From positions 372,001 through 436,000 of the forward strand of contig JANQGH010000100.1 in NCBI GenBank assembly GCA_028277405.1: a DNA stretch of 64,000 nt, read 5' to 3'. The notes beneath the pieces are model-generated. The model did not search any database, was not told where the DNA came from, and saw nothing but the letters and a program-made list of their open reading frames with translations. The position numbers and the translations under genes are program-made. The DNA comes from Alphaproteobacteria bacterium. Its GTDB lineage: Bacteria > Pseudomonadota > Alphaproteobacteria > DSM-16000 > Inquilinaceae. Shown here piece after piece: positions 32,859 through 41,023 of the stretch (position 1 is its first letter; each line of letters begins with the position of its first letter).

Positions 32859-34333
32859 GCGACAGTCACAGCCCGGGCCCGGACGGGGTGATGGACCACC
32901 GGCTGCTGATCGACGGCAACTGGGTTGCCGCCTCGAACGGGGGCGGGTTCGAGAACCGCAATCCGGCCAATACCGACGATTTGATCGGCCGGTTTGCCGC
33001 CGCCACGGCGGACGACGCGACACGGGCGATCGATGCCGCGCAAGCCGCCTTTGCCGACTGGCGTGCCACGCCCGTGTCCAAGCGCGCCGCGTGCCTCGAC
33101 AAGGCCGCCGACTGGCTGGAACAACACGCCGACGCGTTCGGGGCGGAACTGTTGCGCGAGGAAGGCAAGCTGCTCTCGCTCGGCGTGGCGGAGGTCAAGC
33201 GCGCGGCCCAGACCCTGCGGTTTTATGCCGTCGAGGGGCAGACGCTGACCGGCGAGGTGTTTGCCCAGGACGATGCCAAGATGACGGTCTATACCCAGCG
33301 CGAACCGCTGGGCGTGGCGGCCATCATCACGCCGTGGAACTTTCCCGTCTCGATCCCCGCGCGGAAAATGGCCCCGGCCCTGATCACCGGCAATACGGTG
33401 GTGTTCAAGCCGTCGTCGGAGGCACCGCTGATCGGGCTTCGTCTGACCGAAGCGCTGGTCGCCGGCGGCCTGCCGCCCGGCGTGATCAACTTCATCACCG
33501 GCCCTTCGGTGGAAACCGGGCCGGCGCTGACGGCGGACCCGAGGGTGCGCGCCATTTCCTTCACGGGCTCGACCAGGGCCGGTGAGACCATTCATCGCGG
33601 GCTGCCGATCACAACCCGCACCCAGATGGAGCTCGGTGGCAAGAATCCGCTGATCGTGATGGAAGACGCCGATCTGGACCTGGCCGTGAAGCTGGCCGTC
33701 GGCGGCGGGTTCTCCCTCACCGGCCAGGCCTGCACCGGCACCAGCCGGGTGTTGGTCCATCGCGACGTGGCGGCCTCGTTCACCGCGAAGCTGAAAGCCG
33801 CCAGCGAGGCGCTGGTCGTGGGCGATGGGGCGGACGCGGCCACCCAGATCGGCCCGCTGGCCTCGCAAAAGCAGCTTGAGACCGTCCTGCGCTACATCGA
33901 GATCGGCAAGGGCGAGGCGACGCTGGTGACGGGTGGCCGTCGGTTGACCGATCCGCCGCACGATAAGGGCTGGTATGTGACCCCGACCGTGTTCGGCGAT
34001 GTCGCGCCGGGCGCCGTCATCGCGCAGGAGGAGATCTTCGGCCCGGTCATCGCGCTGATCGAAATCGGCTCATACGACGAGGCCATCGCGGTCGCCAACG
34101 GCGTCGCTTATGGCTTGTCGGCGTCGCTGGCGACGAAGAATTTCGACTATATCCAGCGCTTTCCAACCGACGTGGAGGCCGGCACGGTGAAGGTCAACCG
34201 GACGACCACCGGCAATCTCGTCAACGCGCCGTTCGGCGGCATCAAGGCGTCCAGCACCGCGACCTTCCGTGAATCCGGCCGTGCCGGGCTGGACTTTTTC
34301 ACCCAGATCAAGACGGTCTATCTCGGCCGCTGA
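32855..34333 (+). CDS. Aldehyde dehydrogenase
   Basis: A 492-residue NAD(P)-dependent aldehyde dehydrogenase of usual length. It has PWNFPVSIPARKMAPAL, the cofactor-binding segment ISFTGSTRAG, the general-base Glu259 in MELGGKNP and catalytic Cys293 in GQACTGTSRV. The C-terminal NAPFGGIKASSTATFRESG is typical, close to succinate-semialdehyde or ketoglutarate-semialdehyde enzymes. It overlaps ferredoxin 1 by ATGA. In this operon it probably oxidises the aldehyde released by the diiron oxidase. The chain length of the substrate cannot be judged. Confidence 0.92.
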   Translation: MSDSHSPGPDGVMDHRLLIDGNWVAASNGGGFENRNPANTDDLIGRFAAATADDATRAIDAAQAAFADWRATPVSKRAACLDKAADWLEQHADAFGAELLREEGKLLSLGVAEVKRAAQTLRFYAVEGQTLTGEVFAQDDAKMTVYTQREPLGVAAIITPWNFPVSIPARKMAPALITGNTVVFKPSSEAPLIGLRLTEALVAGGLPPGVINFITGPSVETGPALTADPRVRAISFTGSTRAGETIHRGLPITTRTQMELGGKNPLIVMEDADLDLAVKLAVGGGFSLTGQACTGTSRVLVHRDVAASFTAKLKAASEALVVGDGADAATQIGPLASQKQLETVLRYIEIGKGEATLVTGGRRLTDPPHDKGWYVTPTVFGDVAPGAVIAQEEIFGPVIALIEIGSYDEAIAVANGVAYGLSASLATKNFDYIQRFPTDVEAGTVKVNRTTTGNLVNAPFGGIKASSTATFRESGRAGLDFFTQIKTVYLGR

Positions 34334-34358
34334 CGGCCGCCAAAAAAAGGACGGAGAG

Positions 34359-34838
34359 ATGAAACAGGCGCTGAAGCTGGAGCTGGAAGAGGCGCGCGTG
34401 ATGGTCGCCGCCGCCCGGGCCAAGTCCGAGGAAATCGGCGTGCTAGAGACCATCTGCGTGGTCGACGATGGCGGCTATCCCCTGGCGCTGGAACGGATGG
34501 ACGGCGCTCGGGTCACGGGGCCCCAGATCGCCTGGAACAAGGCGTTTACCGCCGCCGGGCACAAACGCTCGACCCATCTGTTCAACCGGCCGCCGAACGG
34601 TCCCGCCCTGCCGGGCAACGAGGCGTTCGGCATCCAGCTGTCGTTCGAAGGCCGCTTCACGGTCTTTGTCGGCGGCTTTCCGGTCGTGGTGGATGGCGAG
34701 GTGATCGGCGGCGTGGGACTGTCGGGCGGCAATGGCGAGCAGGATACCGCGGCCGGCCTTGCCGCGCTGCAGGCCCTGTCGGACCTGCTGGCGCCGAAGG
34801 GGCATGACGTGCTCGTTGAGGCCGACATCAAGAAGTGA
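34359..34838 (+). CDS. HbpS/GlcG-like heme-binding-family protein
   Basis: A 159-residue protein of the GlcG/HbpS (DUF336) family. Characteristic segments are ETICVVDDGGYPLALERMDGA and PQIAWNKAFTAAG, then GGFPVVVDGEVIGGVGLSGG. Members are found with glycolate, diol and aromatic catabolism genes, and some bind heme or cobalamin; the biochemical role is often unclear. The ATG has GGACGGAGAG upstream. It lies between the aldehyde dehydrogenase (25 bp) and ferredoxin 2 (13 bp), so it belongs to the diiron-oxidase operon. Confidence 0.85.
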   Translation: MKQALKLELEEARVMVAAARAKSEEIGVLETICVVDDGGYPLALERMDGARVTGPQIAWNKAFTAAGHKRSTHLFNRPPNGPALPGNEAFGIQLSFEGRFTVFVGGFPVVVDGEVIGGVGLSGGNGEQDTAAGLAALQALSDLLAPKGHDVLVEADIKK

Positions 34839-34851
34839 GACGGCGGGCCCC

Positions 34852-35250
34852 ATGAACTACGACGACGAAGAGCCACAGCCGCTCGTCACGATCGTGTTCC
34901 TGGCCAATGACGGCAAGACCATCGAGGTGCCTGCCGGGTCGAACCTCTTGCGTATGTCGCTGCGCAAGCAGGGAGGTATTCCGTTCAAGTGCGGCGGCGG
35001 CATCTGCGGCACCTGCCGCTGCCTGCTTGAAGAGGGCGCGGAGAACACGGCCGCGCCGACCAAGAAAGAGCGCAACCACATCAGCGACGAGCATCTGGCG
35101 CTGGGCTATCGGCTGGCCTGCCAAACGACACTCACCGGGCCGTTGAAGGTAAGCTGGGTGCCGCTGGAGCAGCGGAAAAAACTGCCGTCCGGTCAACCGG
35201 ACCATTCCACGATGGGACCCCGGCTATTGGCCAAAGAGGGGTCTTCCTAG
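34852..35250 (+). CDS. [2Fe-2S] ferredoxin 2
   Basis: A 132-residue plant-type ferredoxin with ligands in KCGGGICGTCRCLLEEG (Cys-x4-Cys-x2-Cys) and ACQTT. It differs from ferredoxin 1 by an acidic N-terminus (NYDDEEPQP) and a basic 30-residue tail (EQRKKLPSGQPDHS), so the two are not recent duplicates. Two separate ferredoxins in one short operon suggest two electron acceptors or two steps. The last 4 nt overlap the convergent TauE/SafE gene. Confidence 0.87.
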   Translation: MNYDDEEPQPLVTIVFLANDGKTIEVPAGSNLLRMSLRKQGGIPFKCGGGICGTCRCLLEEGAENTAAPTKKERNHISDEHLALGYRLACQTTLTGPLKVSWVPLEQRKKLPSGQPDHSTMGPRLLAKEGSS

Positions 35251-36008
35251 CCGTCCAAACCGGGCGCAAGAGCGCGCAGCAACAGCAGCACGGCAGCGCC
35301 CGCACACAATGCCAGCATCGCCGGGCGCATCCAGCCCCGATCGGTGAAGTGGGTCAACGAGCCCGACAGCCAGATGCCGATCAGAAGTGCCGGCAACAGC
35401 TTGGCGCCCAGCAGAAGATCGGACCAGTCGAACGCGCCGAACGCGGCCAGCGACAGGATCGAGACGATGCCGCCCGCCATCAAGAAGGCGGATATGTTCG
35501 CCCGCACCACGGCGCCCGGCGAATGCTGGTAGACGATGGCCATCGGCGGCGCGCCGACAGAGGTGATCGTGCCCATATAGCCCGAGGCGGCGCCGGCGAT
35601 GAACAGACTGCGCCGATTGAGCGCAAAGCGCAGCCCGCTCAGGCTCAGCGCCACGGCAATGAGGATCAGCGCGGCAAAGACGATGAGGAACAGGCGCGGC
35701 GACAGCACGCTCGCCGTCAGGGCGCCGAGTATCGAGGCCAGCACCCGACCGCCCAGCGCATAGCCCAGATTGCCCAGCCTCAAGTCGTGCCGGTCCCGTA
35801 TCGTCACGATCAGCGACGTCAGGACCGCGAGCACCAACAGTGGGCCCGGCACCAGGACCGGGTCCAGCACCGCCAAAATCGGCGCAGAAACGATGCCGAA
35901 GCCAACCCCGATGGATGCCTGGGCCACCGCCGCCACGACGATGGTGGCAAAGGCCAGCAGATAGACCAGCCAGTCGACGGTCAGATACGCGGCCAGATCA
36001 TCCATCAA
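35247..36008 (-). CDS. TauE/SafE-family membrane exporter
   Basis: A 253-residue inner-membrane protein with about eight helices. It has the family's two-half organisation, for example IVSAPILAVLDPVLVPGPLLVLAVL and GTITSVGAPPMAIVYQHSPG. Members are thought to export sulfite or organosulfur anions, and they often accompany sulfonate catabolism. It is convergent with ferredoxin 2. A GntR-type box lies upstream at 36153-36163, so it may belong to the same regulon. Direction and substrate are inferred from family only. Confidence 0.85.
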   Translation of the reverse strand: MMDDLAAYLTVDWLVYLLAFATIVVAAVAQASIGVGFGIVSAPILAVLDPVLVPGPLLVLAVLTSLIVTIRDRHDLRLGNLGYALGGRVLASILGALTASVLSPRLFLIVFAALILIAVALSLSGLRFALNRRSLFIAGAASGYMGTITSVGAPPMAIVYQHSPGAVVRANISAFLMAGGIVSILSLAAFGAFDWSDLLLGAKLLPALLIGIWLSGSLTHFTDRGWMRPAMLALCAGAAVLLLLRALAPGLDG

Positions 36009-36152
36009 GATGTATGTCTGCGAATACGGACTGATTGGGCGTCAAAATGGACGTGTCCCGCCTTGCGAAGCGCGACGTGCCGGCGCGGCTCTCCGTCGCG
36101 GAATGGTGCTGTGCAAATCCGTATAAACAGCCCTCGGTGCAGCGTCCAGAAT

Positions 36153-36163
36153 TTGTATACCAA
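36153..36163 (-). promoter_or_regulatory. GntR-type box upstream of TauE/SafE
   Basis: TTGTATACCAA reads TTGGTATACAA on the minus strand, identical over 11 bases to the box in the diiron-oxidase promoter. It is 145 bp before the TauE/SafE start and 310 bp before the binding-protein start. Confidence 0.6.
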
Positions 36164-36382
36164 CGCAGGCCGGCGCGACGGAACGGTCCGCTCATCGAAG
36201 GTAACACGCCAAAGATGAGCATCGTTCAGCGTCTCGCCTGCTGGCATTGACGTGGCTCTTGGGGTTCCGCAAACGAAATGATTTCCTATGGTTAGCTGCG
36301 ATCCAAGGGTCTTCGGACCTGAACAGGCCCCAGACGCTTGACAGCCTCCCGTTCGGTACACCAGAGTCAGCAATCCTGGTGC

Positions 36383-36391
36383 GGTATACAA
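36383..36391 (+). promoter_or_regulatory. GntR-type box before the second Opp/Dpp operon
   Basis: GGTATACAA matches nine core bases of the TTGGTATACAA box and lies 82 bp before the binding-protein ATG, a usual operator position. It links the transporter to the GntR regulator 6 kb away. Confidence 0.55.
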
Positions 36392-36472
36392 AACCAAAAT
36401 CACCCTATGCGTCAGGTCCGGCCTATCATGGTCGGACAAGGTCTTTGGGATTCAACAGGAGGGCGACACAAC

Positions 36473-37948
36473 ATGCATGCACGATGGAGCTTTAGGGCAC
36501 TGGCACTCGCGGCCGCGCTGACCGCCACGGGGCCGGTCTGGGCGCAGGAAATAGCGATTGCCATCGGATCGGAACCCACGACGCTCGACCCGCAACTGCG
36601 CGACGATGGCGGCGAGCGCGCCATCACCGACAACATCTTCGAGACGCTGCTGTTCCGCGACGCCGATGGCACCTTGCGGCCCAGCCTGGCAGCGTCCATG
36701 CCGGTCCAAGTCGATGAGACGACTTGGGAGGTCGACCTTAGAGACGGCGTCAGCTTCCACAATGGCGAACCGTTCAACGCCGACGCGGCGGCCTTCAGCG
36801 TGAACCGCATCATCGATCCGGAGTTCAACTCCGAGCAATCGTCGTTTTTCGCCTCGATCACCGGTGCCACGGCCGTAGACGGCGACACGATCCACATCAC
36901 CACGGACGGGCCGGACCCGATCCTGCCGGCGCGGCTTTACTGGATGAAGATGGTGCCCCCGGGCGCGGCTGACTCCGAGGATTTCGCCTCCAACCCCGTC
37001 GGCACCGGCCCCTATCAGTTCGTCGATTGGAACCGGGGCTCGTCCATCGAACTGGCCGCCAACCCGGATTATTGGGGCGAAGCGCCCAGCATCCAGGACG
37101 TCGAATTCCGTTTCATCAGCGAATTCGGCACCAGGCTGTCCAGCCTGCTGTCCGGCGAGACGGACCTGATCACGAACCTGCTGCCGGAGTTCGTGGGCCA
37201 GGTGCCGCGCGCGGTGGCGGTCAGCGGGCTTGAGCTGCCCATCGTCATCCTGAACGCCGATGACGGGCCGACCGCTGACGCCCGTGTGCGCCAGGCGCTC
37301 AACATGGCGATCGACCATGAGGCGTTGGCCGAGTCGCTCTTCGCCGGCTACGCCGACGTCGCCCAGGGGCAGTTGATGGCGCCGTCCTTCTTCGGCTTCA
37401 ACCCGGACATTCCCGGCTATTCCTATGACCCGGACCGGGCGCGCGAGCTGATTTCCGAGGCGGGTGCCGAAGGTGCCGAGATCGAACTGGTCGGCACGGC
37501 CGGCCGCTGGCTGAAAGACCGGGAGATGATCGAGGTCATCGCGTCGTATTGGGAGGACATCGGCGTCCAGCCCAATGTGCGCATCTTTGAGTTCGGCGAG
37601 TATCTCAACCGGCTCTTCGACCGCGAAACACGTGCGGATGCGATCTTCGTCGTCTCGTCCAACGAACTGCTCGACGCGGACCGTCCGCTCAGCGCCTATT
37701 ACCATCTCGACGGGATCGGCGCCTCGAACACGGACGAGGAGATGGCGAACTGGATCGTCGAGGCGCGCAGCGAGACCGATGTCGACGCCCGCGAGGCGCT
37801 GTATCATCAGGCTCTGGAACGGGCCTACGACGAGGCCTATTTCGCCTTCCTCCTGAACATCAACGACATCTACGGCACGTCCGAGCGGTTGCAGTGGGAA
37901 CCGCGCGTGGACGCCAAGCTGCTGGTGTCGACGATGTCGGTCGAGTAG
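36473..37948 (+). CDS. ABC substrate-binding protein (family 5), second system
   Basis: A 491-residue periplasmic receptor. The signal peptide ends at VWAQ, then EIAIAIGSEPTTLDPQLRDDG. Family segments are VSFHNGEPFNADAAAFSVNRI and DARVRQALNMAIDHEALAESLF. AGGAGG ten bases before ATG 36473 fixes the start. It is the first gene of a five-gene Opp/Dpp operon, with a GntR-type box in front. Given the neighbouring enzymes the ligand need not be a peptide; it could be the small molecule degraded by the diiron-oxidase pathway. Confidence 0.9.
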   Translation: MHARWSFRALALAAALTATGPVWAQEIAIAIGSEPTTLDPQLRDDGGERAITDNIFETLLFRDADGTLRPSLAASMPVQVDETTWEVDLRDGVSFHNGEPFNADAAAFSVNRIIDPEFNSEQSSFFASITGATAVDGDTIHITTDGPDPILPARLYWMKMVPPGAADSEDFASNPVGTGPYQFVDWNRGSSIELAANPDYWGEAPSIQDVEFRFISEFGTRLSSLLSGETDLITNLLPEFVGQVPRAVAVSGLELPIVILNADDGPTADARVRQALNMAIDHEALAESLFAGYADVAQGQLMAPSFFGFNPDIPGYSYDPDRARELISEAGAEGAEIELVGTAGRWLKDREMIEVIASYWEDIGVQPNVRIFEFGEYLNRLFDRETRADAIFVVSSNELLDADRPLSAYYHLDGIGASNTDEEMANWIVEARSETDVDAREALYHQALERAYDEAYFAFLLNINDIYGTSERLQWEPRVDAKLLVSTMSVE

Positions 37949-37962
37949 CCTTTGCGGAGGGT

Positions 37963-37995
37963 ATCGGGGCGGAGACGCGGAGGCTCCGTCCCGAT
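37963..37995 (+). other. Stable hairpin after the binding-protein gene
   Basis: ATCGGGGCGGAG (37963-37974) pairs with CTCCGTCCCGAT (37984-37995) over 12 positions with one G-U pair and a 9-nt loop. No T tract follows. Such hairpins commonly protect the receptor mRNA relative to the permease genes. Confidence 0.55.
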
Positions 37996-38053
37996 CGCGC
38001 CGGCGGGCCGGCGATAACCTGGTAGAGCGCGGCGTAGCAGGAAAGCCATCGCC

Positions 38054-38974
38054 ATGGGGCGCATGCTTCTCAAACGAGGCTGGGACGGTTTGATCGTCAT
38101 CCTTGGGGTGACGGTCGTCGTTTTCGTCATCACGCGCATGATCGGCGACCCGGTCGACATCATGCTGCCGCTTGAGGCGACGGAGGAACAACGAGCCGCC
38201 TTTGAGGCCCAGCTTGGGCTCGATCGGCCCATCGTCGTGCAGTTCGTGAACTATGTCTGGGACCTGACCCGCTTCGACTTCGGCAATTCGCTATGGCTCG
38301 ACCGACCCGCTCTCGACATCGTGTTCGAGCGGCTGCCGATCACCCTGTTGCTGGTCATCAGCTCGATTGTGCTGGCGACCGTCATCGCCATACCGCTCGG
38401 CATCATCGCGGCCCTGAACCCCGGCAGCTTCATCGACCGGATCACCGTGATCTTGAGCCTGGTCGCCCTGTCGCTGCCCCAGTTCTGGCTGGGGCTGCTG
38501 CTGATCGTGCTGTTCTCGGTGACATTGAGCTGGCTTCCCACCGGGGGCATCGGCGGCCTGTCCCACCTGGTCTTGCCGGCGGTCACGCTGGCGCTGCCGG
38601 CCATGACGCGGCTGGTGATGGTCGTGCGATCGCAAATGATCGACGAATTGAACGCGCAATACATCAAGACCACGGAGGCCAAGGGCCTGTCGCAATTCCG
38701 CATCGTCGGCGTGCATGCCATGCGCAACGCCGCCGTGCCGGTGCTGACCCTGGTGGCGTGGGAGTTCATCCGCATCCTGTCGGGCTACACGGTGGTCGTG
38801 GAGACGGTCTTCGCCTGGCCGGGCCTCGGGCTGCTGGCCCTGCAGGCCATCCAAAGGCAGGACCTGGTGCTGCTGCAGGCCATCGTCTTCGTCATCGCGG
38901 TGATCGTCGTCGTCTTCAATTTCGGCGTCGACGTCATCTACAAGGCGATCGATCCGCGGATTAAGCTGGACTGA
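38054..38974 (+). CDS. ABC permease (DppB type), second system
   Basis: A 306-residue inner-membrane permease. It starts MGRMLLKRGWDGLIVILGVTVV, has the DppB segment LGLDRPIVVQFVNYVWDLTRFDFGNSL in its periplasmic part, and a coupling loop reading IKTTEAKGLSQFRIVGVHAMRNA. It follows the receptor by 105 bp and precedes the DppC-type permease by 4 bp. Confidence 0.92.
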   Translation: MGRMLLKRGWDGLIVILGVTVVVFVITRMIGDPVDIMLPLEATEEQRAAFEAQLGLDRPIVVQFVNYVWDLTRFDFGNSLWLDRPALDIVFERLPITLLLVISSIVLATVIAIPLGIIAALNPGSFIDRITVILSLVALSLPQFWLGLLLIVLFSVTLSWLPTGGIGGLSHLVLPAVTLALPAMTRLVMVVRSQMIDELNAQYIKTTEAKGLSQFRIVGVHAMRNAAVPVLTLVAWEFIRILSGYTVVVETVFAWPGLGLLALQAIQRQDLVLLQAIVFVIAVIVVVFNFGVDVIYKAIDPRIKLD

Positions 38975-38978
38975 CCGG

Positions 38979-40007
38979 ATGGTGGATCAAAGCGCCGAAA
39001 ACACCGCGGCTTCCGAGACCCCGTCGCACGAAACCGACGCTGCGACCGCGATCGCGGCGGCGACGCCCGGCGGATCGGCCGGCTTCCTGCGCGAGCTGTG
39101 GGCCGACAAACCGGCCTTCTTCGGCATGGTGGTCTTGCTGCTGCTGGTTTTCATGGCGGTGTTCGCGCCCTTGCTGGCCCCGTACGACCCGGCGGACCAG
39201 TCCTTGCGCGATCGGCTGGTCCCGCCCGTCTGGCAAGAAGGCGGCAGTTGGGCCCACGTGCTGGGCACGGACCATCTGGGCCGCGACATGCTCAGCCGGA
39301 TCATCTATGGCGCCCGCATCTCCCTGGTCGTCGGCGTGGCCGTGGTTGCGCTGGCCGGCGCGTTCGGCGTCGCGATCGGGCTGGTGGCGGGCTATTTCGG
39401 CGGCCGGGTCGACGCTGCGCTGATGCGCTTCGTTGACACGCTGATCGCCTTTCCGGGCCTTCTGCTGGCGCTTGTGATCCTGGCCGTCATTGGCCCATCG
39501 ATCACCACCGTCATCATCGTGCTCGCGCTGAACGGCTGGATGGTTTATGCGCGCATGACGCGCGGCATTGTCCTGTCCGTCCGCCAGTTGCCCTACGTCG
39601 ATGCCGCCGAAATGGTCGGCAGCCGTTTTGGCCGGGTGATCGGCCTGCACATCCTGCCGAACCTGATCTCACCGCTGCTCACGCTCGGCATCTTGGAGTT
39701 CGCCCGTATCGTCCTGGCCGAGGCGGCTCTGTCCTTCCTCGGCCTCGGCATCCAGCCGCCGGCAACCTCTTGGGGCCTCGATGTCGCCAGCGGCAAGGAC
39801 TATCTGTTCATCGCCTGGTGGCTGGTCACCTTGCCTGGCCTGGCCATCGCGATCACGGTCTTGGCGATCAACCTGGTGGCAAGCTGGGCGCGCGTGACTT
39901 CCGACCCGCAGGAGCGCGAGAAGCGCTTCGCCCGCTCCGTCGCCGCGAGGCTGAGGCGGCGCCAGCATCGACGGGCCGCCGTCCGCTCGCCGGAACCGGC
40001 CGAATGA
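38979..40007 (+). CDS. ABC permease (DppC type), second system
   Basis: A 342-residue permease. It is longer than usual because of an Ala/Thr/Glu-rich N-terminus of about 35 residues and an arginine-rich C-terminal tail (RSVAARLRRRQHRRAAVR). The core is normal: VLGTDHLGRDMLSRIIYGARISL, then a coupling loop YVDAAEMVGSRFGRVIGLHI and SFLGLGIQPPATSWG. It overlaps the next ATPase gene by ATGA. Confidence 0.9.
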   Translation: MVDQSAENTAASETPSHETDAATAIAAATPGGSAGFLRELWADKPAFFGMVVLLLLVFMAVFAPLLAPYDPADQSLRDRLVPPVWQEGGSWAHVLGTDHLGRDMLSRIIYGARISLVVGVAVVALAGAFGVAIGLVAGYFGGRVDAALMRFVDTLIAFPGLLLALVILAVIGPSITTVIIVLALNGWMVYARMTRGIVLSVRQLPYVDAAEMVGSRFGRVIGLHILPNLISPLLTLGILEFARIVLAEAALSFLGLGIQPPATSWGLDVASGKDYLFIAWWLVTLPGLAIAITVLAINLVASWARVTSDPQEREKRFARSVAARLRRRQHRRAAVRSPEPAE

Positions 40008-41023
40008 GCGGACCGCCGCTGCTCGAAATCGACGGTCTGCGGGTCCATTTCACGACCCGTCGAGGTGTCGTGCAGGCGGTCCGTGGCGTCTCGCTCGCCA
40101 TCGGACGCGGCGAGACCCTGGCCCTGGTCGGCGAAAGTGGCTCCGGCAAGAGCGTCACCTCCCAGGCTGCCATGGGCCTGGTCCACGTGCCGGGCGAAAT
40201 CGTCGGCGGCGACATTCGCTGGAAGGGCCGGTCCCTGCTGGGCGCCAGCGGCGCCTCGTTTGCCCGCTCCGTCAGGGGGCGCGAGATGGCGATGATCTTC
40301 CAGGACGCCATGACCTCGCTGAACCCGCTGTTCCCCTGCGGCACCCAGATCACGGAGGTGCTGCGCCGCCATCTCGGTATGTCGAAACGCGCCGCACGGG
40401 CCCGCGCGAAAGACCTGCTCGATCTCGTCGGCATCAATGCGCCGGACAAGCGGCTGGACCAGTACCCGTTCCAGATGTCCGGCGGCATGCGCCAGCGCAT
40501 CATGATCGCCATGGCGCTGGCCTGCGAACCCGAGCTGCTGATCGCCGACGAGCCGACGACGGCCCTGGACGTCACGATCCAGGCCCAAATCCTCGACCTC
40601 TTGGAAGACCTGCAGTCCCGCCTCGGCCTGTCGGTCATTCTGATCACCCATGATTTGGGCGTCGTTGCCGGGCTGTGCCGGCGCGTGTCGGTGATGTATG
40701 GCGGCCGGATCGTCGAGGAGGCTGCGGCCGACGCCCTGTTCGCCAACCCGGCGCATCCTTACACGATGGGCCTTCTACGCTCGACCCCGCGGCTCGACGG
40801 ACGGGCGGATCGGATGATCGCGATCGACGGAAGGCCGCCGGATATGGGCAATCCGCCCAAGGGCTGCGCCTTCGAACCGCGCTGCCCCGCCGCGCGCGAC
40901 GACTGCGCGATCGATCCGGCGATGACGGCCGTGGCACCCGGGCGGCGCGCCGCTTGCCACCACCCCTTCACCGGGCCGTGGGCAAATCCGGAACCAAGCG
41001 GGGTCGCCCTTGGCGCAGACTGA
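40004..41023 (+). CDS. ABC transporter ATPase (OppD type), second system
   Basis: A 339-residue ATPase with Walker A GESGSGKS, signature MSGGMRQR, Walker B LLIADEPTTALD, and the Opp-type tail with PYTMGLLRSTPRLDG and FEPRCPAARDDC. Its start at ATG 40004 is inside the DppC-type stop. It overlaps the second ATPase by 14 nt. Confidence 0.92.
   Translation: MSGPPLLEIDGLRVHFTTRRGVVQAVRGVSLAIGRGETLALVGESGSGKSVTSQAAMGLVHVPGEIVGGDIRWKGRSLLGASGASFARSVRGREMAMIFQDAMTSLNPLFPCGTQITEVLRRHLGMSKRAARARAKDLLDLVGINAPDKRLDQYPFQMSGGMRQRIMIAMALACEPELLIADEPTTALDVTIQAQILDLLEDLQSRLGLSVILITHDLGVVAGLCRRVSVMYGGRIVEEAAADALFANPAHPYTMGLLRSTPRLDGRADRMIAIDGRPPDMGNPPKGCAFEPRCPAARDDCAIDPAMTAVAPGRRAACHHPFTGPWANPEPSGVALGAD

Larger units (their letters stand above)
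36009..36472. other. 464-base divergent regulatory region
   Basis: It separates TauE/SafE (minus) from the second Opp/Dpp binding protein (plus). It contains two GntR-type boxes, listed separately, and a partial one, GGTACACCAGA (36355-36365), 28 bp upstream of the box at 36383. A TTGACA occurs at 36338-36343 but no convincing -10 follows at the right distance. Short open frames on both strands look non-coding. Confidence 0.55.

Noticed and set aside
36338..36366. TTGACA as -35 for the second Opp/Dpp operon
   Set aside because: No acceptable -10 hexamer lies 16-18 bp downstream, so no promoter is called.
36005..36439. 144-codon minus-strand frame in the TauE/transporter intergenic region
   Set aside because: It has no ribosome site, unusual composition and no recognisable domain, and it spans GntR-type boxes. 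Treated as non-coding.
37963..37995. Intrinsic terminator after the second binding protein
   Set aside because: No T tract follows and the permease genes continue directly, so it is better read as a stabilising hairpin.
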